64,000 nucleotides of DNA from CAVQFC01 sp036497895 (lineage in GTDB: Bacteria > Acidobacteriota > Vicinamibacteria > Vicinamibacterales > CAVVIG01): positions 25,195 through 89,194 of the forward strand of contig DASXIR010000365.1 in NCBI GenBank assembly GCA_036497895.1, read 5' to 3'. Numbering within the stretch: position 1 is the stretch's first letter; every line of letters begins with the position of its first letter. Shown in pieces: positions 1 through 8,834 of this stretch. Position numbers and translations under genes: made by a program. Under the pieces are notes generated by a model. That model worked only from the letters and a program-made list of their open reading frames with translations, was not told the DNA's origin and did not search any database.

Positions 1-153
1 GTGGTAGCGACGGCCGGCCCCGATCATCGGAAGTCGTTCGAGATCGAAGTGACCGTGGCGGGGGAGCCTCTCGCCTCGGCAACCGGGCCGAGCAAGAAAG
101 GAGCGGAGCAGGACGCGGCCCGCGCGGCGCTCGAGAAGCTGAAGAGCGCCTAG
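1..153 (+). CDS. rnc: Ribonuclease III, C-terminal fragment (dsRNA-binding domain)
   Basis: Only the last 50 codons are in the window, and the reading frame is open at the left edge. The fragment is the second half of a double-stranded-RNA-binding domain: the strand after GPDHRKSFE, then the loop GPSKKGAEQDAA and the closing helix AARAALEKL. The KKxAEQxAA lysines normally contact the RNA backbone. RNase III cuts double-stranded RNA in rRNA and mRNA processing. The GTG at base 1 is just an in-frame valine, not a start. The family call rests on the dsRBD alone; the catalytic half lies outside the window, so another dsRBD protein is not fully excluded. Confidence 0.75.
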   Translation: MVATAGPDHRKSFEIEVTVAGEPLASATGPSKKGAEQDAARAALEKLKSA

Positions 154-205
154 CGCGCCGGGCGCACGACGGGCGCGGAACTCTGTGCCGTCTCGCGCGC
201 TGACG

Positions 206-1378
206 CTAATCGATCTCGATGATGCCCGAGGAGGGACCGCCCGCCATCGCGAACGCGGGCTCGGTGGTCGCGGGTGCGGGGCTTGGTGTCGGATCGGCCG
301 CTGGCGGCAACCGCGGCAGTGCGTAGCGATGGACCTCGCGCGCGACATCGTCTTCGGCGGGCGCGGACGGACGGCAGTGGAGGCGCACCCAGACCCGCAG
401 CAGCGGATCGGTGAAGGTGTAGCGCTTCTGCCGCGAGGTCACCAGGTCCACGTCTTCGAGCCAGGACAGATAGTCCTTGGTCGAGCCGGGCGTTCGCCGC
501 AAACGCTGCGAGATTTCGGTCAGCGTCAGTCCTTCTTCCTCGCCGAGGATCTCGAGAATCGCCTTCAGTGCGCCGTAGCCGCGGGCGCGGTGCAGGCGGA
601 GCTCGTACGAATAACCGCAGGTGGCGGCGAGCTTGCCGTGCGGCGAGAGCAGCGCCGAGAGTGCGCTGATCGCATCGCCGCTGCCGGGACCGCCGTGATC
701 CCGCAGCGCGGCGAGCTCGTCGGCGATCGCCCGGACGTACATCGGCCGGCCATCGGCGAGGCTGAGGACCGTGCGCGACAGGAAATCCGCCTCGTGGGCA
801 TCCTCGGCCCCGGATCCGCCCGCGGTCAGCGGTCCGAGAATATCGAGGGTGTCCTCGGCCGTCAGCGACGGGATGTGCATCACCTCGAAACGCGCCGGAC
901 AGTCGCGGAGCAGCCGGAGCGTCCGGGCGGTGTAGCGGCTCGTGAGCACGAAACGGTTAGGACTCGCGGCGATGCTGTCGATGAAATCGCGCAGCACGCG
1001 ACGCAGGCCGGGAAAGCTCTCGAAGGTCCGCAGTTCGTGGAACTCGTCGAGCAGGAAGGTCGCCGGCTCGCTGGCGGAGGTGCGGGCCCGGGTGAAAAAT
1101 GCGAGCGCCGCGTCGAACGCGGCGCGGGCGTTGGCCGGCGGCGTATCGCTGACCGGGAACGGCGAAACCGCCGCGATCGCGTGCAGAAAACGTTCGGGCG
1201 TCGTCGCGGTGCGCTCGACGTCGATGAACTGCACCGAGGTGCGGCCGCGATCGCGCAGTTGCTGGAGCAGGGTGGTTCGCCCGCTGCCGCATCCGCCGAG
1301 CAGCACCGGAATGCGCGAGGGCGAAGCCTCGTAAGCGGCCGCGACACGGCGAGCCAGGGCGGTACGCGGAGTCAGCAT
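206..1378 (-). CDS. AAA/STAND-type P-loop ATPase with C-terminal winged helix
   Basis: A 390-residue cytosolic ATPase. Seen: Walker A GGCGSGRTTLLQQ near residue 28, a Walker B-like FLLDEFHEL near residue 107, and a C-terminal winged-helix-like part (LTEISQRLRRTPGSTKDYLSWLEDVDLV) near residues 285-330. This layout matches archaeal-type ATPases of the MNS/STAND kind, often with a DUF234-like tail, whose targets are mostly unknown. Its ATG overlaps the end of hutU by 7 bp (ATGCTGA), so it is very probably translated by coupling to hutU. It is not a known histidine-degradation enzyme; a regulatory or scaffold role is only inferred from position. The last residues are low-complexity (Pro/Ala/Thr). 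Confidence 0.7.
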   Translation of the reverse strand: MLTPRTALARRVAAAYEASPSRIPVLLGGCGSGRTTLLQQLRDRGRTSVQFIDVERTATTPERFLHAIAAVSPFPVSDTPPANARAAFDAALAFFTRARTSASEPATFLLDEFHELRTFESFPGLRRVLRDFIDSIAASPNRFVLTSRYTARTLRLLRDCPARFEVMHIPSLTAEDTLDILGPLTAGGSGAEDAHEADFLSRTVLSLADGRPMYVRAIADELAALRDHGGPGSGDAISALSALLSPHGKLAATCGYSYELRLHRARGYGALKAILEILGEEEGLTLTEISQRLRRTPGSTKDYLSWLEDVDLVTSRQKRYTFTDPLLRVWVRLHCRPSAPAEDDVAREVHRYALPRLPPAADPTPSPAPATTEPAFAMAGGPSSGIIEID

Positions 1379-3042
1379 TCGGGTCCCTCACGCATCGGGA
1401 TGCGCAAACCTTCGCGTTCGGCGGTGGCAATGGCGCTGGCGTAGCCGGCGTCGGCGTGTCGCAGCACGCCGATGCCCGGATCGCACGACAGCACGCGTTC
1501 GAGTCGTTCGTCCGCGTCGGTGGTGCCGTCGGCGACGATCACCATGCCGGCGTGCAACGAGTAGCCGATGCCGACGCCGCCGCCGTGGTGCATCGACACC
1601 CAGGTGGCGCCGCTCGACGTATTCAACAGGGCATTCAGGACCGGCCAGTCGGCGATGGCATCGCTGCCGTCGCGCATGCCCTCGGTTTCGCGGTTGGGCG
1701 ATGCCACCGAACCGGTGTCGAGATGATCGCGGCCGATGACGATCGGCGCGTGCAGGCGGCCCTCGCGGACCAGTTCGTTGAGGCGCAAGCCGAACCGGGC
1801 GCGCTCACCGTAACCGAGCCACAGGATGCGGGCCGGCAGTCCCTGGAACGGGACCCGCTCCTGGGCGAGGTGAATCCACCGCACCAGCGCTTCGTCGTGC
1901 GCGAACATCTCGAGTGCGGCTTCGTCGGTCACGTGGATGTCATCCGGGTCGCCGGACAACGCCACCCAGCGGAATGGTCCCTTGCCTTCACAGAAGAGTG
2001 GCCGGATGTACTCGGGGACGAAACCGGGGATGTCGAATGCATTGCTGACGCCGGCCAGCCTGGCCTGGGCGCGGATGTTGTTGCCGTAGTCGAACACGAT
2101 TGCGCCGCGCTGCCGCAATGTGAGCATCGCGCGCACATGATCCGCCATGGCCGCCATCGAGCGGGAAATATATTCGTCCGGCTGACGTTCGCGGAGCCGT
2201 CCGGCCTCGGCGAGCGGGATGCCGTTGGGCACATAGCCGTTGAGCGCGTCGTGCGCGGAGGTCTGGTCGGTGACGACGTCTGGAGTGACACCACGGGCGA
2301 CGAGTTCAGGCAGCACGTCCGCGGCGTTGGCGCGCAGGCCGATCGAACGGCCGACACCGTCGCGCTTCCACGCGTCGACGCGTCGCAGCGCTTCGTCGAG
2401 GCTGTCGGTCGACTCGTCCAGATACTTGGTCGCCAGACGCTTCGCGATGCGTGCGGGATCCACCTCGATCACGAGCGCCGCGGCGCCGTTCATGACCGCC
2501 GCCAACGGCTGGGCGCCGCCCATGCCACCGAGTCCGGCGGTGACGACGAGCCGGCCGGACAGGCTGCCGCCGAAGTGCTGACGGCCGACCGCGGCGAGCG
2601 TCTCGTAGGTGCCCTGCACGATGCCCTGGCTGCCGATGTAGATCCAGCTGCCGGCTGTCATCTGTCCGTACATCGTGAGGCCGCGGTGTTCGAGATCGCG
2701 GAAGGTTTCCCACGTGGCCCAGGCCGGCACCAGCATCGCGTTCGAGATCAGCACTCGCGGTGCGCCTGGGTGGGTCTGAAAGACGCCGACCGGTTTCCCC
2801 GATTGCACCAGCAGCGTCTCATCATGTTCGAGTGTCGTCAGCACGCGCACGATGGCGTCGAACGATTCCCAGTTGCGCGCCGCCTTGCCCGAGCCGCCGT
2901 AGACGACAAGGTCGTCGGGCCGCTCGGCAACGTCGGGGTCGAGATTGTTCATGAGCATCCGGAGCGCGGCTTCCTGCTGCCAGCCCTTGCAGGTCAGCGC
3001 GGTGCCCCGCGGCGATCGAATGATGCGAGTGGCGGTGGTCAT
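1372..3042 (-). CDS. hutU: Urocanate hydratase (urocanase)
   Basis: Full-length (556 aa) urocanase, the second step of histidine breakdown: urocanate plus water gives imidazolone propionate, with NAD+ as tightly bound electrophile. Seen: the NAD-binding glycine-rich GLGGMGGAQP, the IVIGRDHLDTGSV segment and the HHGGGVGIGYSLHAG segment, all family hallmarks. Odd: the family signature FQGLPARICW reads FQGLPARILW, so the cysteine known as Cys410 in the Pseudomonas putida enzyme is Leu407 here (codon 1822-1824). That cysteine is reported as essential, so activity is uncertain. It lies 73 bp downstream of hutH and overlaps the following ATPase gene. A possible own promoter precedes it. Confidence 0.93.
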   Translation of the reverse strand: MTTATRIIRSPRGTALTCKGWQQEAALRMLMNNLDPDVAERPDDLVVYGGSGKAARNWESFDAIVRVLTTLEHDETLLVQSGKPVGVFQTHPGAPRVLISNAMLVPAWATWETFRDLEHRGLTMYGQMTAGSWIYIGSQGIVQGTYETLAAVGRQHFGGSLSGRLVVTAGLGGMGGAQPLAAVMNGAAALVIEVDPARIAKRLATKYLDESTDSLDEALRRVDAWKRDGVGRSIGLRANAADVLPELVARGVTPDVVTDQTSAHDALNGYVPNGIPLAEAGRLRERQPDEYISRSMAAMADHVRAMLTLRQRGAIVFDYGNNIRAQARLAGVSNAFDIPGFVPEYIRPLFCEGKGPFRWVALSGDPDDIHVTDEAALEMFAHDEALVRWIHLAQERVPFQGLPARILWLGYGERARFGLRLNELVREGRLHAPIVIGRDHLDTGSVASPNRETEGMRDGSDAIADWPVLNALLNTSSGATWVSMHHGGGVGIGYSLHAGMVIVADGTTDADERLERVLSCDPGIGVLRHADAGYASAIATAEREGLRIPMREGPEC

Positions 3043-3067
3043 GAACGGATCGACGTCGAAAGACTAG

Positions 3068-3096
3068 ACCTTAAGAAGCGGCGCGAACGATGTCAA
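3068..3096 (-). promoter_or_regulatory. Possible sigma70-type promoter for hutU
   Basis: In the AT-rich 73-bp gap between hutH and hutU, the minus strand shows TTGACA (3091-3096), a 17-base spacer and a weak -10 TAAGGT (3068-3073). Just upstream is a small inverted repeat TGAAA-AATA-TTTCA (about 3104-3117), which could be a regulator site. The base composition contrasts with the GC-rich flanks. The -10 match is poor, so this is tentative. Confidence 0.35.
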
Positions 3097-3115
3097 TTTG
3101 AAAATGAAATATTTT

Positions 3116-4714
3116 TCACTTGACTAGAACGGCGCACGAGGCTTGGAGCGCGCCGGATGCGATCAGCCGGGCGATCAGCTCGATGTCAGGAGCCGGCGAG
3201 CGGTCGTGGTCGAGCGTCGGCACCGACGATCGCACGAGCGCGTGGACGCCGGCGAGCGGCGGCGAGGTCTGCAGCGGCGCGAGCAGGTCGATGGCCTGGC
3301 ACGCGCAGAGAATTTCGATCGCCACGACTTCGCGGGCGCGCGACACCGAGCAGTCCGCCTTCAGTGCGGCGGTCATGCTCATGCTGACGTGATCTTCCTT
3401 GTTCGCCGAAGTCGGAATGGTGTCGACGCCGGCCGGATGGGCCAGCGATTTCATCTCGGAGGCGATCGCCGCGGCGGTGACCTGCGCCATCATCAGGCCC
3501 GACTGCAAGCCGCCATCGCGGGTGAGAAAAGCCGGCAGCCCGCTGAGCGTCGGATCGACCAGCCGATCGGTACGGCGTTCGCTGATGGTCGCCAGCGGGA
3601 CAATCGCCGCGGCCAGGAGATCGGCGGCGATGGCGATCGGCGCGCCGTGGAAGTTGCCGCCGGACACGATGTCGCCGCTGTCGGCGAACACCATCGGGTT
3701 GTCGGTCGCGCTGTTGATCTCGACCTCGAGCGTCTCGCGGACGAACCTCAACGCTTCGCGGACCGCACCGTGCACCTGGGCTGCGCAGCGGAGTGAATAG
3801 GCGTCCTGGACCTTGCCGCAGTGCTCGTGCGAGTGGTTGATGCCGCTGTTGCGCATCAGCGCTTCGATGTTGCTCGCTGAGAGTCGTTGCCCGGCGAACG
3901 GCCGTGCCGCGTGAATGCGCGCCTCGAACGGGTGGATTGATCCGCGCAGGGCGTCGATTGAGAGCGCGGCAGCGATATCGGCGGCTCGCGCCACCTGATC
4001 GGCGCCAGCCAGCGCCAGCGCGAGGACCGCGGTCGAGGGTTGCGTGCCGTTGATGAGCGCGAGCCCTTCCTTGGGTCCGAGCCGCACCGGCGTCAGCCGC
4101 GCCTTGCTCAATGCCTCGGATCCTGAAATGCACGACGTCGAACCCGGAACCCACGGAGTTCGACGCGCCTCGCCACCACTCTCTCCACGCCCTTCTCGAT
4201 GCGAGTCCTCGTCGCTCTCAGCATCGGGCAGGGCCTCGCCCTCGCCGATGAGGACCAGCGCCAGATGGGCCAGTGGTGCGAGGTCGCAGCTCGCGCCCAC
4301 TGATCCGCGTGACGGCACGCGTGGGTGAACGCCGGCGTTGAGCAGGGCGATCAGTGCCTCCAGTGTGGCGACACTGATCCCCGAGAACCCCTTGGCGAGG
4401 ACGTTGGCGCGCAGCGCCATGGTCGCGCGCACGGTGCGCGCCGGCAGCGCGTCGCCGAGTCCGGCAGCGTGGCTGCGCAACAGATTTAGCTGCAGTGTTT
4501 CGAGCGCGTCCGGCGCGATCTTGACATCAGCGAACGAACCAAAGCCGGTGTTGATGCCGTAGGCCGGTTCGTCGCCTCCGGCCCGTTGCTCGACCACCCT
4601 CCGCGCGGCGGCCACGCGATCGCGAGCAGCGGCGGTGAGCGCGACCGGCTCACGGCGGTCGGCGATCGCCAGCAACTGTTCGAGCGTCAAAGTGGCGCCG
4701 TCTAGGAGAATCAT
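3116..4714 (-). CDS. hutH: Histidine ammonia-lyase homologue with altered MIO triad
   Basis: A 532-aa member of the histidine/phenylalanine ammonia-lyase family. It would deaminate histidine to urocanate, the substrate of the next gene, hutU. Seen: YGINTGFGS near residue 52, GSVGAS-DLAPLAH, GPKEGLALINGTQ near 213 and the QDAYSLRC region. Two oddities. First, the Ala-Ser-Gly that cyclises into the MIO electrophile is Ala141-Ser142-Cys143 (Cys codon 4286-4288). Second, about 28 extra residues (roughly 164-200, rich in Glu/Ser/Gly/Arg) are inserted after GEGEA, making it longer than the usual ~510 aa. The start ATG at 4714 opens directly into the conserved N-terminus. It is divergent from purA, with only 23 bp between the starts. 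Confidence 0.9.
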   Translation of the reverse strand: MILLDGATLTLEQLLAIADRREPVALTAAARDRVAAARRVVEQRAGGDEPAYGINTGFGSFADVKIAPDALETLQLNLLRSHAAGLGDALPARTVRATMALRANVLAKGFSGISVATLEALIALLNAGVHPRVPSRGSVGASCDLAPLAHLALVLIGEGEALPDAESDEDSHREGRGESGGEARRTPWVPGSTSCISGSEALSKARLTPVRLGPKEGLALINGTQPSTAVLALALAGADQVARAADIAAALSIDALRGSIHPFEARIHAARPFAGQRLSASNIEALMRNSGINHSHEHCGKVQDAYSLRCAAQVHGAVREALRFVRETLEVEINSATDNPMVFADSGDIVSGGNFHGAPIAIAADLLAAAIVPLATISERRTDRLVDPTLSGLPAFLTRDGGLQSGLMMAQVTAAAIASEMKSLAHPAGVDTIPTSANKEDHVSMSMTAALKADCSVSRAREVVAIEILCACQAIDLLAPLQTSPPLAGVHALVRSSVPTLDHDRSPAPDIELIARLIASGALQASCAVLVK

Positions 4715-4723
4715 GAACCGAAG

Positions 4724-4729
4724 TAGAAT
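4724..4729 (+). promoter_or_regulatory. -10 box of a probable leaderless purA promoter
   Basis: TAGAAT lies 8 bases before the purA ATG in a 23-bp divergent gap, with no Shine-Dalgarno sequence. The geometry fits transcription starting at or next to the start codon. No clear -35 is visible; it would fall inside hutH. Confidence 0.4.
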
Positions 4730-4737
4730 CTTAATCC

Positions 4738-6014
<1,277 letters not shown>

Positions 6015-6018
<4 letters not shown>

Positions 6019-6650
6019 TCCGGCGTGCGATTGCGCACGCAGTAGGAATCGACCGCTGACGTATCGGCGTCGATGAAGGCAATGCCCGACCGGTACACCG
6101 GCGCGCCTGACCGGGAGACCTCGAACTTGGTCCAGGCAACCGACGCCTGGAATTTGGCGTTGGTCACGTCATCGACCAGGCCAGCCGCCACCAGTTGATT
6201 CGGTCTCAGCATCGCCGGCGACAGCACCTGTGCGCCGACAGTAGAGAGGTCAACCAGCGGCGACGTCTTCCCTTCCACGATCATGTGCGCGTGCGCAGCC
6301 ATCCTGAAGCGCGGCGCCCGCCTGGTGCCGCGCTGGTCGATGGATTGCGGCAGCGGCGCGAGCGGTACCACCCGGCTGAATCCACTGTCGTGCGCGAACA
6401 CGCGAATCTCCGCCTCGCGCAGCGACTGGTCGGCTTTGATTCGGTTGATGAGGGCGGTGCCGCGCGGGCTGACCGAGAAGAGCCGCTCGAGCACGATCAC
6501 TCCCGGTCGCCGCTTCGCGATGGTGTCGAGCGCCCTCAGCGCTTCGTGATCAGAGAAAATGATCAGCTCGCCGCTCAATTCGCCGGCGCGCTCCTGCAGC
6601 GCCGGCAGCAGCTCGGCGGCACCAATCAGGACGGTACAGGGCTCGGACAC
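6015..6650 (-). CDS. PilZ-domain protein with N-terminal receiver-like half
   Basis: 211 aa, starting at GTG. The C-terminal half shows a PilZ signature: an arginine-rich entry (RGTRRAPRFR, about residues 107-116) and DLSTVGAQVLS (about 131-141), the RxxxR and (D/N)xSxxG elements that bind cyclic di-GMP in this family. The N-terminal ~100 residues alternate strands and helices like a response-regulator receiver (VLIGAAELLPALQ, IFSDHEALRALDTI, GVIVLERLF) but show no clear phospho-acceptor Asp, so this half may be a pseudo-receiver. It lies just upstream of the end of purA, convergent with it. Target pathway unknown. Confidence 0.7.
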
Positions 6651-6685
6651 AACCGCTCAATCTGCGAACGTGGTCGGGAAATGAG

Positions 6686-7333
6686 TTAGAAGATCCGCGC
6701 GTCCTGCAGCGGCCACCAGCGGACCTTCACCTTGCCGACGATGTACTTCTTCGGCACCGGTCCCCAGTGACGGCTGTCGGAGCTGTTGTTGCGATGATCG
6801 CCCATCACGAAGTAGTAGCCCTGCTGCACCACCTGCGGGCCCCAATCGTCGTGGCTGCGGAATTCGGCGGAGACGTAGTCGTCGTGCAGCGGAATGTCGT
6901 TCACGGTGACGTGGCCGTCCACGATCCGCACGGTATCGCCTTCTTTCGCGATCACCCGCTTCACGAACATCTTCTCGGGATTCAGCGGGTAGTAGAGCAT
7001 GACGATGTCGCCCGGCCGCGGCTCGCCGATCTCGTAGACCAGCTTGTTGACGATGAGCCGGTCGTGATCCTCGAGCGTCGGCGCCATGCTCAAGCCATCG
7101 ACGCGCGCAACCTGAAAGCCGAACGTCACGATCAGCACCGCGTACATGACCGCGACCGACAGCGACTGCAGGCCGGCCAGAATCTCCCGGCCCATCCATT
7201 TCCATTTCGCGAGCGCGTCGGGAGGCGGATCAGGTGCGACCGGGCCGTCGCCGATCGGTGGAGGTGTCAGCTGGAACGCATCGCCGGCCAGCTGCGGGTC
7301 TGAGGTCGCCGACTCGGATTCGAGTGGAGTCAC
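6686..7333 (-). CDS. lepB: Signal peptidase I
   Basis: Membrane-bound peptidase that removes signal peptides from secreted proteins. Seen: one membrane segment (LSVAVMYAVLIVTFGFQVA), then the box B motif DGLSMAPTL with catalytic Ser, box D FVKRVIAKEGDTV with catalytic Lys, and box E GYYFVMGDHRNNSSDSRHWG. The start is uncertain. A GTG at 7333 gives 215 aa, and a minus-strand TATTCT box lies 8 bases before it. An ATG at 7459 would add 42 residues whose rare codons (AGG, AGA, TTA) are unlike the rest and would overlap the leader of the divergent gene. I prefer 7333. Confidence 0.9.
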   Translation of the reverse strand: MTPLESESATSDPQLAGDAFQLTPPPIGDGPVAPDPPPDALAKWKWMGREILAGLQSLSVAVMYAVLIVTFGFQVARVDGLSMAPTLEDHDRLIVNKLVYEIGEPRPGDIVMLYYPLNPEKMFVKRVIAKEGDTVRIVDGHVTVNDIPLHDDYVSAEFRSHDDWGPQVVQQGYYFVMGDHRNNSSDSRHWGPVPKKYIVGKVKVRWWPLQDARIF

Positions 7334-7341
7334 CGTTTGCC

Positions 7342-7347
7342 AGAATA
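7342..7347 (-). promoter_or_regulatory. Possible -10 box before lepB GTG start
   Basis: TATTCT on the minus strand lies 8 bases before the GTG at 7333 and there is no SD, fitting a leaderless start. It supports the shorter lepB model but has no recognisable -35. Confidence 0.3.
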
Positions 7348-7389
7348 ACACGGACGGACCGTGCTCTGGTACTGGAGCCGGGTCGGTGC

Positions 7390-7395
7390 TATACT
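7390..7395 (+). promoter_or_regulatory. -10 box for the beta-barrel protein gene
   Basis: TATACT (5/6 to TATAAT) sits about 88 bases before the ATG at 7483, which has its own good SD. No strong -35 is evident. It would give a leader of about 80 nt. Confidence 0.4.
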
Positions 7396-7482
7396 CGGAT
7401 CCTCTCCTCGCTTTGCGGCGGGTCCCCAGCCTCCGCGACCAAGGTTTCTGAACGGCCATTCCCGTCTACGGAGGACGTATTG

Positions 7483-8148
7483 ATGATGCGCTTGTCCCGC
7501 CTTGCAATGATTGCTCTTGTGATGTTGTCGTGCGCCCGCGCCGTATCCGCGCAGACGCCCGCCGCCGCGACCACCGAGGACCCGCCGTTCTATGGAGAGT
7601 TCGGCGGCGGCCCGACGTTTGGCCATCATTCGTCCGGCTACTACGGCGGTGAAGTGGGCTACCGGGTCTGGAACAATCTCAGCGTGGCGGTCGAAGTCGG
7701 ACACATGGGCAATATCGGAAGCCAGGACCTGGATGATCGCGCCGCGATCATTGCGAGCAGCGTCGGTGCCACGTTCGCCGCGGCGTATCAGGTGACCTAT
7801 TACGACTTCGGCGTTCGATACGCCTTCAACATGCCCGACCACTGGATCAAGCCCTACGCGTCGGTCGGGTTCGGCGCGGCCCACGTCACCGCGGTGACCG
7901 GCTTCAGCGTCAACGGCACGCCGGTCACGCCGGAGTCCATCGGCATCACCACGGGCAACGACCTCAACGGGACTGAAACCAAGGGTTTCATCATGATCGG
8001 CGGCGGCGCCACCGCGAAGTTCAAGGAGCGATATTTCGGCGACTTGAGCTTCCGTTACGGGCGCATTCTGCCTGATACCGCCGCCATCGACGGCGACACG
8101 GGTGTGAACACACTACGCCTGGAGTTCCAGGTCGGCGTCCGTTTCTAA
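7483..8148 (+). CDS. Outer-membrane beta-barrel protein
   Basis: 221 aa. An N-terminal signal peptide (RLSRLAMIALVMLSCARA, cleavage near SAQT) is followed by a glycine-rich entry (FGGGPTFGHHSSGYYGGEVGY) and alternating amphipathic strands ending in LEFQVGVRF. The terminal aromatic residue is typical of barrels inserted by BAM. This is the OmpA/opacity-porin-like fold; no specific function is visible. The ATG at 7483 follows GGAGGAC. Longer in-frame starts upstream would remove the signal peptide from the N-terminus and are unlikely. The stop overlaps that of the convergent sortase gene. Confidence 0.75.
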   Translation: MMRLSRLAMIALVMLSCARAVSAQTPAAATTEDPPFYGEFGGGPTFGHHSSGYYGGEVGYRVWNNLSVAVEVGHMGNIGSQDLDDRAAIIASSVGATFAAAYQVTYYDFGVRYAFNMPDHWIKPYASVGFGAAHVTAVTGFSVNGTPVTPESIGITTGNDLNGTETKGFIMIGGGATAKFKERYFGDLSFRYGRILPDTAAIDGDTGVNTLRLEFQVGVRF

Positions 8149-8834
8149 GGCTTACCGGCGGGCCGGGCATCCAGCCGGCTCGTCACCCCCTCGCGCGCGC
8201 GTTCCTCCACCAGTTCCGCCTGCACGATGAACCGCTTCGGTGCGTGCCCCACAAACTCGAACGGATAGCAGGTCACCAGTGTCAGTGTTGGATCCCGGGT
8301 TGGATCCAGTACGTAGACATCGTCTGGCCCGACGATCGAGGTCTTGCTGATCCGATAGCGATAGACGCGATCGGCGGTCGTGAGCGAGAGCGGGTCGCCG
8401 ACATGGACGCGGCGGAGCGGTCGAAAGATGGTGTCGCGATGCCCGGCGATGCCGATGTTGCCGCCTTGTCCGGGCAGCGGCGTATCTTCGATGTGTCCCG
8501 CGCCGCGGCTCAGGGTACCGTCGTCACTACCTTCGAGCAGCGTCGCTGACAGCTGGACCGAGGGCGCCTCGAGGCGTCCCAGAAGCGTCCCCGGAGCAGG
8601 CGCGGCGGCAGAGGCTGAAGGCCGGGCGGAGCCGCCGCTCTCGTCTCCTGGCAATGGCCGCGCGCCGTCAGGCAAGGTCTGGGTCACGACCACCGGCGCC
8701 GATTCGGGCGCCGGAATCGCGACCTGATTGACGAAACGTGCTTCGGTCAGGACCACTGCACACCACACCGCGAGCACGACGCCCCCTGCGATCAATCCAC
8801 GTTCGACCCAGCGCATCCATCCGCTTTTCGTCAT
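8145..8834 (-). CDS. Sortase (class D-like)
   Basis: 229 aa. A membrane anchor (about residues 12-30) precedes a Pro/Ala/Ser linker and a sortase catalytic domain: His132 in GIAGHRDT, Cys189 in TLTLVTCYPF and Arg201 in HAPKRFIV. The TLxTC box and the spacing match class D/E sortases found in some Gram-negative bacteria. Sortases cut LPXTG-type signals and join the Thr to an amine acceptor. Its own operon encodes an LPRTG protein two genes upstream. The start ATG overlaps the preceding stop (ATGA), which excludes the longer upstream start. What plays the role of acceptor in this diderm cell is unknown. Confidence 0.88.
   Translation of the reverse strand: MTKSGWMRWVERGLIAGGVVLAVWCAVVLTEARFVNQVAIPAPESAPVVVTQTLPDGARPLPGDESGGSARPSASAAAPAPGTLLGRLEAPSVQLSATLLEGSDDGTLSRGAGHIEDTPLPGQGGNIGIAGHRDTIFRPLRRVHVGDPLSLTTADRVYRYRISKTSIVGPDDVYVLDPTRDPTLTLVTCYPFEFVGHAPKRFIVQAELVEERAREGVTSRLDARPAGKP

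Noticed and set aside
185..1444. A 419-codon plus-strand frame over the ATPase gene
   Set aside because: Arg/Gly-rich shadow of the minus-strand ATPase, with no motifs.
1456..3123. A 555-codon plus-strand frame over hutU
   Set aside because: His/Arg/Val-rich antisense of a clear urocanase gene.
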